From Rhizobium sp. Root274 (GTDB lineage: Bacteria; Pseudomonadota; Alphaproteobacteria; Rhizobiales; Rhizobiaceae): 64,000 nucleotides of DNA. The stretch spans positions 434,001 to 498,000 of the forward strand of contig NZ_LMJE01000008.1 in NCBI RefSeq assembly GCF_001429245.1, given 5' to 3'. A model generated the notes under the pieces. It was given only the letters and a program-made list of their open reading frames with translations, searched no databases and was not told where the DNA came from. A program made the translations under genes and the position numbers. Below, piece by piece: positions 36,878 through 44,653 of the stretch (position 1 is the stretch's first letter; every line of letters starts with the position of its first letter).

Positions 36878-38171
36878 GATAATTGCCTTCACTGCGCAGC
36901 GTCTTGTCGACGCGGACCAGGTCGATGATGTGGGTCTCGGGTTTGACCCGCTTCAGCGAACCATTCATTTCGGCCCGGTTTCCAACCACGATGACGTCGG
37001 AGTCCGACAGGACCGATTCGATGTCCTCGTTGAGCAGTTCGGCCAGATGCGGCAGGCGGGCACTGACGAAGCTCGCATTGGCACCGGTCAGACGGTTCAT
37101 CCGGATGTTCGGATCGAAGATCTTGATCTGGTACCCGCGGCCGTAAAGGCGCTCAGCGAGCTCGACCAGCGGACTTTCGCGCAGGTCATCGGTATCCGGC
37201 TTGAAGCTCAGGCCGACGATGCCGACCTTGCGGCTGCCCTGGTTGGCGATCAGGCTGTAGGCGCGATTGATCTGTACCTCGTTGGCCGAGAGCGTTGCCT
37301 CAAGCAGCGGTGCCGGGGTGCCCTGGCGGCGCGACATGCTGATCAGGGCGCGCAGATCCTTGGGCAGGCAGGAGCCGCCGAAGGCGAAGCCGGGGGTAAG
37401 GTAGGCCTTGGAGATGTTCAGCCGGTCGTCCGCGCAGAGAATGTCGAGGGCGACGTGGCTGTCGATGCCGGCCTTGCTCAGGATGTTGCCGATCTCGTTG
37501 GAGAAGCTGATCTTGAGCGCATGCCAGGCATTGTTGGTGTATTTGATGCCCTCGGCAGTCTTAATATCGACGACGAATTTTGGCCGGTTGATCGGGGCAT
37601 GGATTGCTTCGAGCCGGTCCAGTGTAAATTTGTCGGACGCGCCGAAGACGATGACGCCGGGATCGTAGTAATCCTTGATGGCTGTGCTTTCGCGCAAGAA
37701 TTCCGGCAGATAAGCGATGCCAAAATCTTCGGAGGCCTTCATCCCGGAGGCGGCTTCAAGTGCTGGGATGACAACGCTTTCCGTGGTCCCGGGCAGGCAG
37801 GTTGAGCGCACGACAACCGAATGGAACGTGTTCTTCAGCTTGATTGCTGCGCCAATGTCTTCGGCGACGCGCTTGAGATATTCGGTGTTGAGGTTGCCAT
37901 CGGGCAGGGATGGAGTGCCGACGCAGATCAGCGACAGGTCGGTCGCTGCGATAGCGGCTGCGGCGTCATGCGTCGCGGTCAGCCTGCCGGAGGCAACGCC
38001 ATCGCGAATGATCTCCTCAAGGCCCGGTTCGATGATGGGCGACTTCCCCGCCATCAGCGGGCCGATCTTGTTGGGATCCGGATCGACCGCCGTAACGTGG
38101 TGGCCCTCCTTCACCAGGCATGCGGCTGACACTGCGCCGACATAGCCGGCACCAAATATACTGATCTTCAT
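36861..38171 (-). CDS. algD: GDP-mannose 6-dehydrogenase
   Basis: AlgD oxidises GDP-mannose to GDP-mannuronate with two NAD, the committed step of alginate synthesis. The 436-residue product has the Rossmann GAGYVG, the LPEFLRE segment, and FGGSCLPKD with the catalytic cysteine at residue 268, the same position as in the Pseudomonas aeruginosa enzyme. Related UDP-glucose dehydrogenases share the fold, but the neighbours alg8 and alg44 favour GDP-mannose. AAGGAG lies 6 nt before the ATG. It is the first gene of the leftward operon. Confidence 0.93.
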   Translation of the reverse strand: MKISIFGAGYVGAVSAACLVKEGHHVTAVDPDPNKIGPLMAGKSPIIEPGLEEIIRDGVASGRLTATHDAAAAIAATDLSLICVGTPSLPDGNLNTEYLKRVAEDIGAAIKLKNTFHSVVVRSTCLPGTTESVVIPALEAASGMKASEDFGIAYLPEFLRESTAIKDYYDPGVIVFGASDKFTLDRLEAIHAPINRPKFVVDIKTAEGIKYTNNAWHALKISFSNEIGNILSKAGIDSHVALDILCADDRLNISKAYLTPGFAFGGSCLPKDLRALISMSRRQGTPAPLLEATLSANEVQINRAYSLIANQGSRKVGIVGLSFKPDTDDLRESPLVELAERLYGRGYQIKIFDPNIRMNRLTGANASFVSARLPHLAELLNEDIESVLSDSDVIVVGNRAEMNGSLKRVKPETHIIDLVRVDKTLRSEGNYHGICW

Positions 38172-38281
38172 GCTCAGCTCCTTTGTATAGAGCCTGAGTT
38201 AAGCAAATATAAATGTTAATCACATCAACATTTGTTAAGTAAAACTCAAATTTATCGCCGCTTAATTTTACAGATGCAAAT
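38172..38281 (-). promoter_or_regulatory. AT-rich promoter region of the alg-type operon
   Basis: The region before algD is markedly AT-rich against its surroundings. It contains the inverted repeat AAATGTT-N9-AACATTT (38211-38233), centred on TTAATCACATCAA, which is loosely Crp/Fnr-like. I could not assign -35 and -10 boxes with confidence. Confidence 0.5.
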
Positions 38282-38314
38282 ATTTACCCCGAGGAGCCGT
38301 TCCTCGCGGTAAAT
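38282..38314. terminator. Hairpin between the Crp-type gene and algD
   Basis: Arms ATTTACC-C-CGAGGA and TCCTCG-C-GGTAAAT pair over 13 bp with one C/C mismatch, around a 5-nt loop. It is likely to end the upstream regulator gene; a role as an operator for algD cannot be excluded. Confidence 0.55.
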
Positions 38315-38393
38315 CTATTTTCAATAGCCAAGTTCGTCGAGATCGGCCCGCGCTGGAAGCGCTCGAATGAGATCCAGCCGAGCCATGAAGGCG

Positions 38394-39092
38394 TCAGGCG
38401 GCAGCGACCAACTCTTCGCCAAGCTTCTCCAGCTTGGAGATGCTGTTCACCAGAATTCCGCCTCGGCTGGTGGCGATGATGCCGCGTTTCCCCATGTCTC
38501 CGATGATGCGGTTGAAATGGATATGGGTGAGGCCGATCGCATCCGCCAAAAGGGATTGCGTCACGGGAATGAAGACGGGTCCGGCTTGACCGCCTGCGAC
38601 CGACAGCCTGAGCGACAGCTCCTTGAGCAGCATGATGACGCGGGCGCGCGCATCGCTGCGCCCCAGGCTGGTGATATGATTGCGCATGATTGCGTTCTGC
38701 TCTTCCGCCAGGGTCCAAAGAGCCTGATTGAGGCCGACGACGCTGTTGCTGAGGCCGATCAGGCTCTCGCAGTCAAAGCGGTCGATGCGAACTGCTGTAA
38801 CGGCAGCGATGCCATGATCCATCACGGTCGGATAAATATGCGGATTGCAGATGTCGCCCGCAGCAAGGAACATGATGACCTGCCTGCTGCCGTCAGGCAG
38901 AAGGCGGTAGCGCATGGCCAGGCCGTGTCCAATGGTCAGGACATGCCGCACCGTTTTGCCTGCGCCTAAGATTTCACTGCCCTTTTCCAGGCATGTCGAG
39001 CGAAATCCGACCGATTCCAAGACCGGGCTTGTCCGACCAGACGACGGCAGCAGTTGTCCCACGCGCCGCATAAAAGGTGATACATGATGCAT
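38394..39092 (-). CDS. Crp/Fnr family transcriptional regulator
   Basis: The 232-residue product has an N-terminal cyclic-nucleotide-type beta-roll (about 25-130, with LPDGSRQVIMFLAAGDI) and a C-terminal winged helix in which QSLLADAIGLTHIHFNRIIGDM is the DNA-recognition part. No cysteine cluster for an Fe-S centre is evident. I chose the ATG at 39092, which has GGGGAAG 8 nt upstream. It stands between the two halves of the polysaccharide locus and reads towards algD. A short inverted repeat CATTGA-AAA-TCAATG (39122-39136) lies just upstream of its start. Confidence 0.88.
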   Translation of the reverse strand: MHHVSPFMRRVGQLLPSSGRTSPVLESVGFRSTCLEKGSEILGAGKTVRHVLTIGHGLAMRYRLLPDGSRQVIMFLAAGDICNPHIYPTVMDHGIAAVTAVRIDRFDCESLIGLSNSVVGLNQALWTLAEEQNAIMRNHITSLGRSDARARVIMLLKELSLRLSVAGGQAGPVFIPVTQSLLADAIGLTHIHFNRIIGDMGKRGIIATSRGGILVNSISKLEKLGEELVAAA

Positions 39093-39484
39093 TTTCTGAC
39101 TTCCCCAACGCCAACATATCCCATTGAAAATCAATGCACTTTCATGATGTCCATTCGCCGCTGATCTCGGCGCACAAATACTCTCAGGTACAAAGCATGC
39201 TCAGTTATGAGCAAACTGTGTCCTGTTCTCTTGAATGTTTCCCCTGGGTCTTTTTATAGCATTCTCCGGTCAGAGACCGAAACTTCGCTGTCTATCGCAA
39301 TAAGTAATTTTGTGCCTGCCGTCCGCACTGCTCGTGACTAGATGATACGAAATCTGGACATATGAACAAGTCCGTAAATAGAGTCTTTTCGAAATGTTTT
39401 TCTGTTTTCATTAACTCAGATAAACGACGGATCGATTAATTGATTGGTAACGATAAGCTCCTTCCGTATGGGTGGAGTGAGAGA
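39093..39484. promoter_or_regulatory. Divergent control region of the alg-type locus
   Basis: No gene is supported in these 392 bases, which are AT-rich compared with their surroundings. They contain CATTGA-AAA-TCAATG (39122-39136) and TGCTCA-gtta-TGAGCA (39198-39213), two candidate operator palindromes, and must carry promoters for the leftward regulator gene and the rightward isomerase gene. Confidence 0.55.
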
Positions 39485-40768
39485 ATGCGCGGCAATTCAG
39501 CCTGGAATAGACTCAATTTCAATTCGAATGTTGATTTTACACTGACACTCGAAGACGCCGGCTTCCAATTCCGCCGAATGCTGTTCGAGGATATATTGCC
39601 TCTTTGGTCTACGGTCGGAATTGATCGGATGAGAGGCGGTTTTTGCGAAAGTATATCTCAAGAGGGCCGGATTCCGACTTCCGCCCGGCGGGTCCGGGTG
39701 ACGGCCCGGCAGATCTATAGTTTCTGCGAGGCGGCCCGATTGGGCTGGAACAAGACCGCGGCTGCGGCGTGCCTGCGTCACGGCTATCGCTTCCTACTCA
39801 ATTACAGTGCTCCAGACGGTCTGCTGTTCCATGGGCTCAGTGATGACGACAGCCTGGTCGACCAGGACCATCATCTTTACGATCAGGCCTTTCTGCTGTT
39901 TGCCTATGCCCATTCCTTCGCACATCTGCAGGACGAGGATTACCGGCGGCGGGCGCTCCTGACGCTGGCCAGTCTTAAGGAGCGGCTCGGGCATGACGCC
40001 GGCGGTTTTAAGGACCATACGGCGGCACCTTATCCTCTGCGTTCAAACCCCCATATGCACCTGCTTGAGGCCGCGCTGGCCTGGATGGAGCTGGACGCCA
40101 ATCCGACGTGGCGGATGCTGGCGGACGAGATCGTTGCCCTGTTCAAAAGCCGCTTTTATGACCCCGACCACGGCGTCGTGCGTGAGTTTTTCCATGCCGA
40201 CTGGAGCGTGATCGACGAGGACGGCCGGTCTCGGATCGAGCCAGGCCACAACTTCGAATGGGCCTGGCTCTTGATCCGCTGGTCTCAGGCGACCGGCGGG
40301 AAGATAGGTGACCGGGCGGAGCGCATGATCGCCTTTGCCGAACAGCATGGGGTCGACCCCGTCCGTCGGGTGGCGGTTAACGAGGTGTGGTCGGATGGTT
40401 TGATCGCGGACGGCAAGGCAAGGCTTTGGCCGCAGACAGAACGGCTGAAGGCTTGGCTTGCGCTTGCGGACGTGCGTGAAGGCCAAGGCCGTTGGTCGGC
40501 CGAGCAGAACGCGCTCGAGGCCTGCCGTGGCCTGTTCGCCTATCTCGATGTTGATGCCCGGGGGACCTGGCACGACGTGATGTTGGAGGATGGAAGCTTC
40601 AACGCAGGCCCCGCGCCGGCGAGTTCGCTTTATCACATCATCTGCGCCCTTGGAGAGCTCATGCGGTATCTGGAGCGGCAGACCGTTACAGGCGCGCTGG
40701 ATCGATATGGCGACAAGGCTGAGGTGCCCTCGCCGATGCCGGCCGGTATCATCATGGGGATGTTGTGA
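39485..40768 (+). CDS. AGE-family mannose-6-phosphate isomerase
   Basis: The 427-residue protein is an (alpha/alpha)6 barrel of the N-acylglucosamine 2-epimerase superfamily, with GGFCESI, LYDQAFLLFAYAHSF, NPHMHLLEA, PGHNFEWAWLLIRW and NEVWSDG. Rhizobial mannose-6-phosphate isomerase (Pmi of Sinorhizobium meliloti) belongs to this family. Since the neighbouring algA has lost its isomerase motif, this gene probably supplies mannose-6-phosphate for the pathway. Start at ATG 39485, with GGAG 7 nt upstream; a TTG at 39440 is less likely. It overlaps the next gene as TGATG. Confidence 0.8.
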   Translation: MRGNSAWNRLNFNSNVDFTLTLEDAGFQFRRMLFEDILPLWSTVGIDRMRGGFCESISQEGRIPTSARRVRVTARQIYSFCEAARLGWNKTAAAACLRHGYRFLLNYSAPDGLLFHGLSDDDSLVDQDHHLYDQAFLLFAYAHSFAHLQDEDYRRRALLTLASLKERLGHDAGGFKDHTAAPYPLRSNPHMHLLEAALAWMELDANPTWRMLADEIVALFKSRFYDPDHGVVREFFHADWSVIDEDGRSRIEPGHNFEWAWLLIRWSQATGGKIGDRAERMIAFAEQHGVDPVRRVAVNEVWSDGLIADGKARLWPQTERLKAWLALADVREGQGRWSAEQNALEACRGLFAYLDVDARGTWHDVMLEDGSFNAGPAPASSLYHIICALGELMRYLERQTVTGALDRYGDKAEVPSPMPAGIIMGML

Positions 40769-42300
40769 TGGGCGCCCTCTCGTTCCCCGCACTGTCTCCG
40801 TCACCAACCGTCGGCTTCGCTCCGGTCGGTCTTTCCACTTCACTTTCCGGGGATTTGAAATTCGGGACCTCTGGGCTGAGGGGGCTGGTTGCCGATCTGG
40901 TCGGCTTGCCCTCACGGGCCTACGCGCTCGGCTTCGTTCGTCACGCCATGGCGCTTGCGCCGCAGACGAGGGAGGTGCTGGTGGGCCGCGACCTACGGTC
41001 CAGCAGCCTGGCGATATCAGAGGACTGCCGTGCGGCCATCGGGTACACGGGATTGACGGCGGTGGATTGCGGCGCTGTGCCCACTCCGGCCCTTGCGCTT
41101 GAGGCCATCCGTCGCGGTTGCCCGGCCATCATGGTGACGGGGAGCCACATTCCCGATGATCGCAACGGGTTGAAATTCTATCTGCCGCATGGCGAGATCT
41201 CGAAGGCGGATGAGGCTGCGATTGCGGCACAGGTGGCGTCACTCGGCGACGCCGTTCTCGACAGTCTTTCACAGGCAGCGGTCGGGAAAGATCTCCAGAC
41301 GCTATCGGTCAATGCTGCATATGTGGCGCGATATGTCGACGTCTTCGGTCCGCAAAGTTTCGCCGGTCGGCGGGTGGCGGTTTACCAACACAGTTCGGTT
41401 GCCCGTGACCTGATGGTGGACATTCTGCGTGGGCTTGGCGCCGAGGTTGCGGCTTTCGGCCGGGCTGCGCACTTCATTCCAGTGGATACGGAAGCGCACG
41501 AACCCGAGATGGTCGGGTACATCGCGGAGATCGCGCGTACGGGTCAATTCGATGCGGTCGTCTCGACGGATGGCGATGCAGACAGGCCGCTTGTCGCCGA
41601 CGAAACGGGCGTGATCATGCGGGGTGACGTGCTTGGCTTGCTCACCGCCAAACTCCTGGAGCTGCAAACGATTGTCACTCCGGTGACGTCCGGGAGCGTG
41701 GTCGAGCGCGCCGGAGGGTCCGGCGAAGTGGTTCGCACCCGTGTCGGTTCGCCCTTCGTCATAGCCGCCATGGAGACTGCGGCCATCTCAGGGAAGGCCG
41801 GGATCATCGGTTTTGAGGCCAATGGCGGCGTCTTGCTGGGTTCGGATGCGATCTGGCAGGGGCGGGCGCTCACCCGCCTGCCGACGCGGGATGCGATGTT
41901 GCCGATCCTGGCCTGCCTGCTGGCGATCGCAAAGTGGGAAAAGCCACTTTCGGCCATCATCGGAGACTTGCCCGTGGGATATGCGCTGGCGGATCGTCTC
42001 AAGGACATACCGTCATCGTTGTCGCAGGATTTTCTCGACCAGATTTCGCAGGACGTGACCTTCTCGGACGCCTATTTCAAAACGGTGGGCGGCATCCGCG
42101 CCGTCGACCGCCTGGATGGCGTGCGGTTTAGTCTCAATGACGGCTCCGTCGTGCATTACCGGGCCTCTGGCAACGCACCGGAATTACGATGTTATGTTGA
42201 GGCACAGACGAAAGAGCGCGCGGTCAAACTGCTTTCTTGGGGCATCGAAGCCGCACGTACTCAACTCAACAGCAAGCAAACCTTGCACATTCAACGCTAA
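40768..42300 (+). CDS. Phosphomannomutase
   Basis: This 510-residue alpha-D-phosphohexomutase converts mannose-6-phosphate to mannose-1-phosphate, the AlgC step. It has the phosphoserine loop VTGSHIPDDRNG (S126), the metal loop STDGDADRP, the sugar-specificity loop GFEANGG and the phosphate-binding YRASGNAPE near the C-terminus. The ATG at 40768 overlaps the isomerase stop (TGATG); a GTG one codon earlier is possible. With the isomerase and algA it completes the route to GDP-mannose within the locus. Confidence 0.92.
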   Translation: MGALSFPALSPSPTVGFAPVGLSTSLSGDLKFGTSGLRGLVADLVGLPSRAYALGFVRHAMALAPQTREVLVGRDLRSSSLAISEDCRAAIGYTGLTAVDCGAVPTPALALEAIRRGCPAIMVTGSHIPDDRNGLKFYLPHGEISKADEAAIAAQVASLGDAVLDSLSQAAVGKDLQTLSVNAAYVARYVDVFGPQSFAGRRVAVYQHSSVARDLMVDILRGLGAEVAAFGRAAHFIPVDTEAHEPEMVGYIAEIARTGQFDAVVSTDGDADRPLVADETGVIMRGDVLGLLTAKLLELQTIVTPVTSGSVVERAGGSGEVVRTRVGSPFVIAAMETAAISGKAGIIGFEANGGVLLGSDAIWQGRALTRLPTRDAMLPILACLLAIAKWEKPLSAIIGDLPVGYALADRLKDIPSSLSQDFLDQISQDVTFSDAYFKTVGGIRAVDRLDGVRFSLNDGSVVHYRASGNAPELRCYVEAQTKERAVKLLSWGIEAARTQLNSKQTLHIQR

Positions 42301-42329
42301 TTCCGGGGCGGCAGAAATGCTGTGCGACA

Positions 42330-42806
42330 ATGCAAAGAGATCTACTGCCGGAGGAGCTTCCCGAGGGAGCGGCCGAGGATGTTTCTCCGGCAAGTGCCGT
42401 GGCGCTGACCGTCAATCTGGTGCGAGCATATGTCACCAATCACATCGTGCCGCCTGCGCAGCTTGCCAGTCTCTTGGAACAGACCCACAGGACGGTGCTC
42501 GGGCTTTCCAACCTTAAGCCGGAGCCGCTGGGGAACACCGTTTCGATGGATGCGCAGGGGGGTGAACGGCTGGTCTGCCTGGAATGCGGCAAGGCTTTCC
42601 GGGCGCTGAAACGACATCTTTCGGCGCAGCATCAGCTCACCCCCGAGGCCTATCGCATGCGGTGGAATCTGCCGCCGGATTATCCGGTCACGTCCCCTGT
42701 CTATGCGGCGCAACGGTCGGACATGGCCAAGGCCACGGGGCTTGGCAAACGTCAGCGCGGTCGACCGCGCAAGCCCCGCCTGCAGACGGGAGAGGAGCAG
42801 ACATGA
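42330..42806 (+). CDS. MucR/Ros-type zinc-finger transcriptional regulator
   Basis: The 158-residue protein matches the Ros/MucR family: AVALTVNLVRAYVTNHIV at the N-terminus and the prokaryotic C2H2 finger CLECGKAFRALKRHLSAQH, followed by LTPEAYRMRWNLPPDYP. MucR proteins silence and activate exopolysaccharide genes in rhizobia. The basic C-terminus (GRPRKPR) is typical. It lies 29 nt after the mutase gene and its stop overlaps the ABC transporter start (ATGA), so this copy is built into the operon. Confidence 0.9.
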   Translation: MQRDLLPEELPEGAAEDVSPASAVALTVNLVRAYVTNHIVPPAQLASLLEQTHRTVLGLSNLKPEPLGNTVSMDAQGGERLVCLECGKAFRALKRHLSAQHQLTPEAYRMRWNLPPDYPVTSPVYAAQRSDMAKATGLGKRQRGRPRKPRLQTGEEQT

Positions 42807-44653
42807 GCCGGACCGGATCCCCGACAGTCGCTTTTTCCGCGGAAACCGGAGCCCGGCGACCCTGGCTTCTGGAGGCGCTTTCCCGTTGCCGGAGCGCCTT
42901 TTTTGGCGTTGCTCTGGTCAGTGCCCTGATCAACGTGCTCTTCCTCAGCGGTCCATTGTTCATGTTGGAAGTCTATGACCGGGTGCTGCCGAGCCGGAGC
43001 GTGCCAACCCTCGTTGCGCTGTTGGTCATCCTCAGTGGCCTTTATGCCTGCCAAGGCATGCTCGACCTCCTTCGCAACAGGATCCTGGCGCGGATTGGGG
43101 CCTATGTCGACAGCATGGCGAGCGAAGCCTGCTTCGCCATGACGGCCGAAAGCCCCCTTCGATCGCGCACGAGTGCCGAAGGGCTTCAGCCGCTACGCGA
43201 CATGGACCAAATCCGCTCCTTCCTAGGCGGACCGGGACCGAGCGCCCTCTTCGATCTGCCCTGGATTCCCCTCTACATGCTGATCTGTTTCGTCTTCCAT
43301 TTCTGGATCGGGGTGGCGGCGCTGACAGGTGCACTGGTCTTGTTGTGCCTGACATTGGCGACCGACCTGTCCTCCCGCCGCACGTCGCACGTGGCGACAG
43401 TGCTGTCGATCCAGAAATCGAGCATGGCGGAAGCAACCTCACGTAATGCAGAGGCCGTGCGGGTGCTGGGGATGATGCCACACTTGGCCCGCCGATGGTC
43501 CGGGCTTAATGGCGCCTTTGTCGACAGCCAGCTTTCCCTGAGCGATGTCGCTTCCGGTTTCGGGGCTATGTCCAAGGCATTCCGGATGTTTCTTCAATCC
43601 GCTATCCTGGCTCTGAGCGCCTTCCTGTTCATCAAGGGTGAAGTGAGTTCCGGCATGATCGTTGCCAGCGGCATATTGGTGTCGCGGGCGCTTGCACCGG
43701 TCGAGGTGTCGATCGCCCATTGGCGGACGTTCATTGCGGCAAGCCAGAGCTGGCGGCGCCTTTCGAAGGCCTTTGGCGGTCAAGTTCCTTCTGAAAGACT
43801 GGAATTGCCGGCGCCGGTGGCACGACTGGATGTCGAAAACCTGGCGATGGTGGCACCCGGCGGCTCCAGCCTCATTGTTCACAATGCGGGTTTCAGTTTG
43901 CAGGCGGGCTCGGCCCTGGCAGTGGTGGGGCCGAGTGCTGCGGGGAAGTCGACCCTGGCGCGTGTGCTGGTGCGTGCCTGGCCCGCCACCCGAGGCTCCA
44001 TCCGGCTGGATGGAACTCTGCTCGAACACTTCGAGCCGCAGATGCTCTCTCGGCATATCGGTTACCTGCCCCAGGATCTCGAGCTTCTGTCAGGCAGTGT
44101 GGCGGAAAACATTGCCCGCTTCGATCCGGCTGCCACAAGCGAAGCGATCATCGCAGCGGCTAAGGCGGCCGGTGTGCACGAGTTGATCCTGCGCCTTTCC
44201 GACGGCTACGACACGCAGATCGGCGAAGGCGGCAATGTGCTTTCGACCGGACAGCGGCAACGTATCGGTCTTGCGCGGGCGCTGTACGGGGATCCTTTCC
44301 TGGTTGTGCTGGACGAGCCGAATTCCAACCTTGACCAGGCGGGTGAGGCGGCGCTGACATCGGCGATCCGCAGCGTGCGGGCCCGGGGCGGGATCGCCAT
44401 CGTGATCGCCCACCGGGCAAGCGCGCTTGATGCTTGCGATCAGGTCATGCTGGTCAGTGATGGTCAGACACAGATGCTGGAGCGCAAGCGAGATCTCATT
44501 CGCCCGGTGCCGGCTTCGCCTCATCCGAGCCCGGACGTGTCCCCGAGAGCGGGACAGTCTGGCGGAGGCGCAGCTGAAGATAACCGCGAGGGGACGGGCC
44601 CGGATGCCGGGGGCATCGTCAAGCCGCTCAGTGCGATGGGAGAGCGTGCATGA
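42803..44653 (+). CDS. Type I secretion ABC transporter (PrsD-like)
   Basis: The 616-residue protein has an N-terminal membrane domain with FLSGPLFMLEVYDRVLPSRS, characteristic of PrtD/PrsD-type type I exporters, and a C-terminal ATPase with Walker A GPSAAGKST, signature LSTGQRQRIG, Walker B VVLDEP and the switch histidine in IAHR. GAGGAG lies 5 nt before the ATG at 42803. It overlaps both neighbours by 4 nt. The natural substrate candidate is the RTX-bearing epimerase of the same locus, which has no signal peptide. Confidence 0.93.
   Translation: MSRTGSPTVAFSAETGARRPWLLEALSRCRSAFFGVALVSALINVLFLSGPLFMLEVYDRVLPSRSVPTLVALLVILSGLYACQGMLDLLRNRILARIGAYVDSMASEACFAMTAESPLRSRTSAEGLQPLRDMDQIRSFLGGPGPSALFDLPWIPLYMLICFVFHFWIGVAALTGALVLLCLTLATDLSSRRTSHVATVLSIQKSSMAEATSRNAEAVRVLGMMPHLARRWSGLNGAFVDSQLSLSDVASGFGAMSKAFRMFLQSAILALSAFLFIKGEVSSGMIVASGILVSRALAPVEVSIAHWRTFIAASQSWRRLSKAFGGQVPSERLELPAPVARLDVENLAMVAPGGSSLIVHNAGFSLQAGSALAVVGPSAAGKSTLARVLVRAWPATRGSIRLDGTLLEHFEPQMLSRHIGYLPQDLELLSGSVAENIARFDPAATSEAIIAAAKAAGVHELILRLSDGYDTQIGEGGNVLSTGQRQRIGLARALYGDPFLVVLDEPNSNLDQAGEAALTSAIRSVRARGGIAIVIAHRASALDACDQVMLVSDGQTQMLERKRDLIRPVPASPHPSPDVSPRAGQSGGGAAEDNREGTGPDAGGIVKPLSAMGERA

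Noticed and set aside
36861..38171. UDP-glucose 6-dehydrogenase as the product
   Set aside because: The fold is shared, but C268 numbering and the alg8-alg44 neighbours favour GDP-mannose dehydrogenase.
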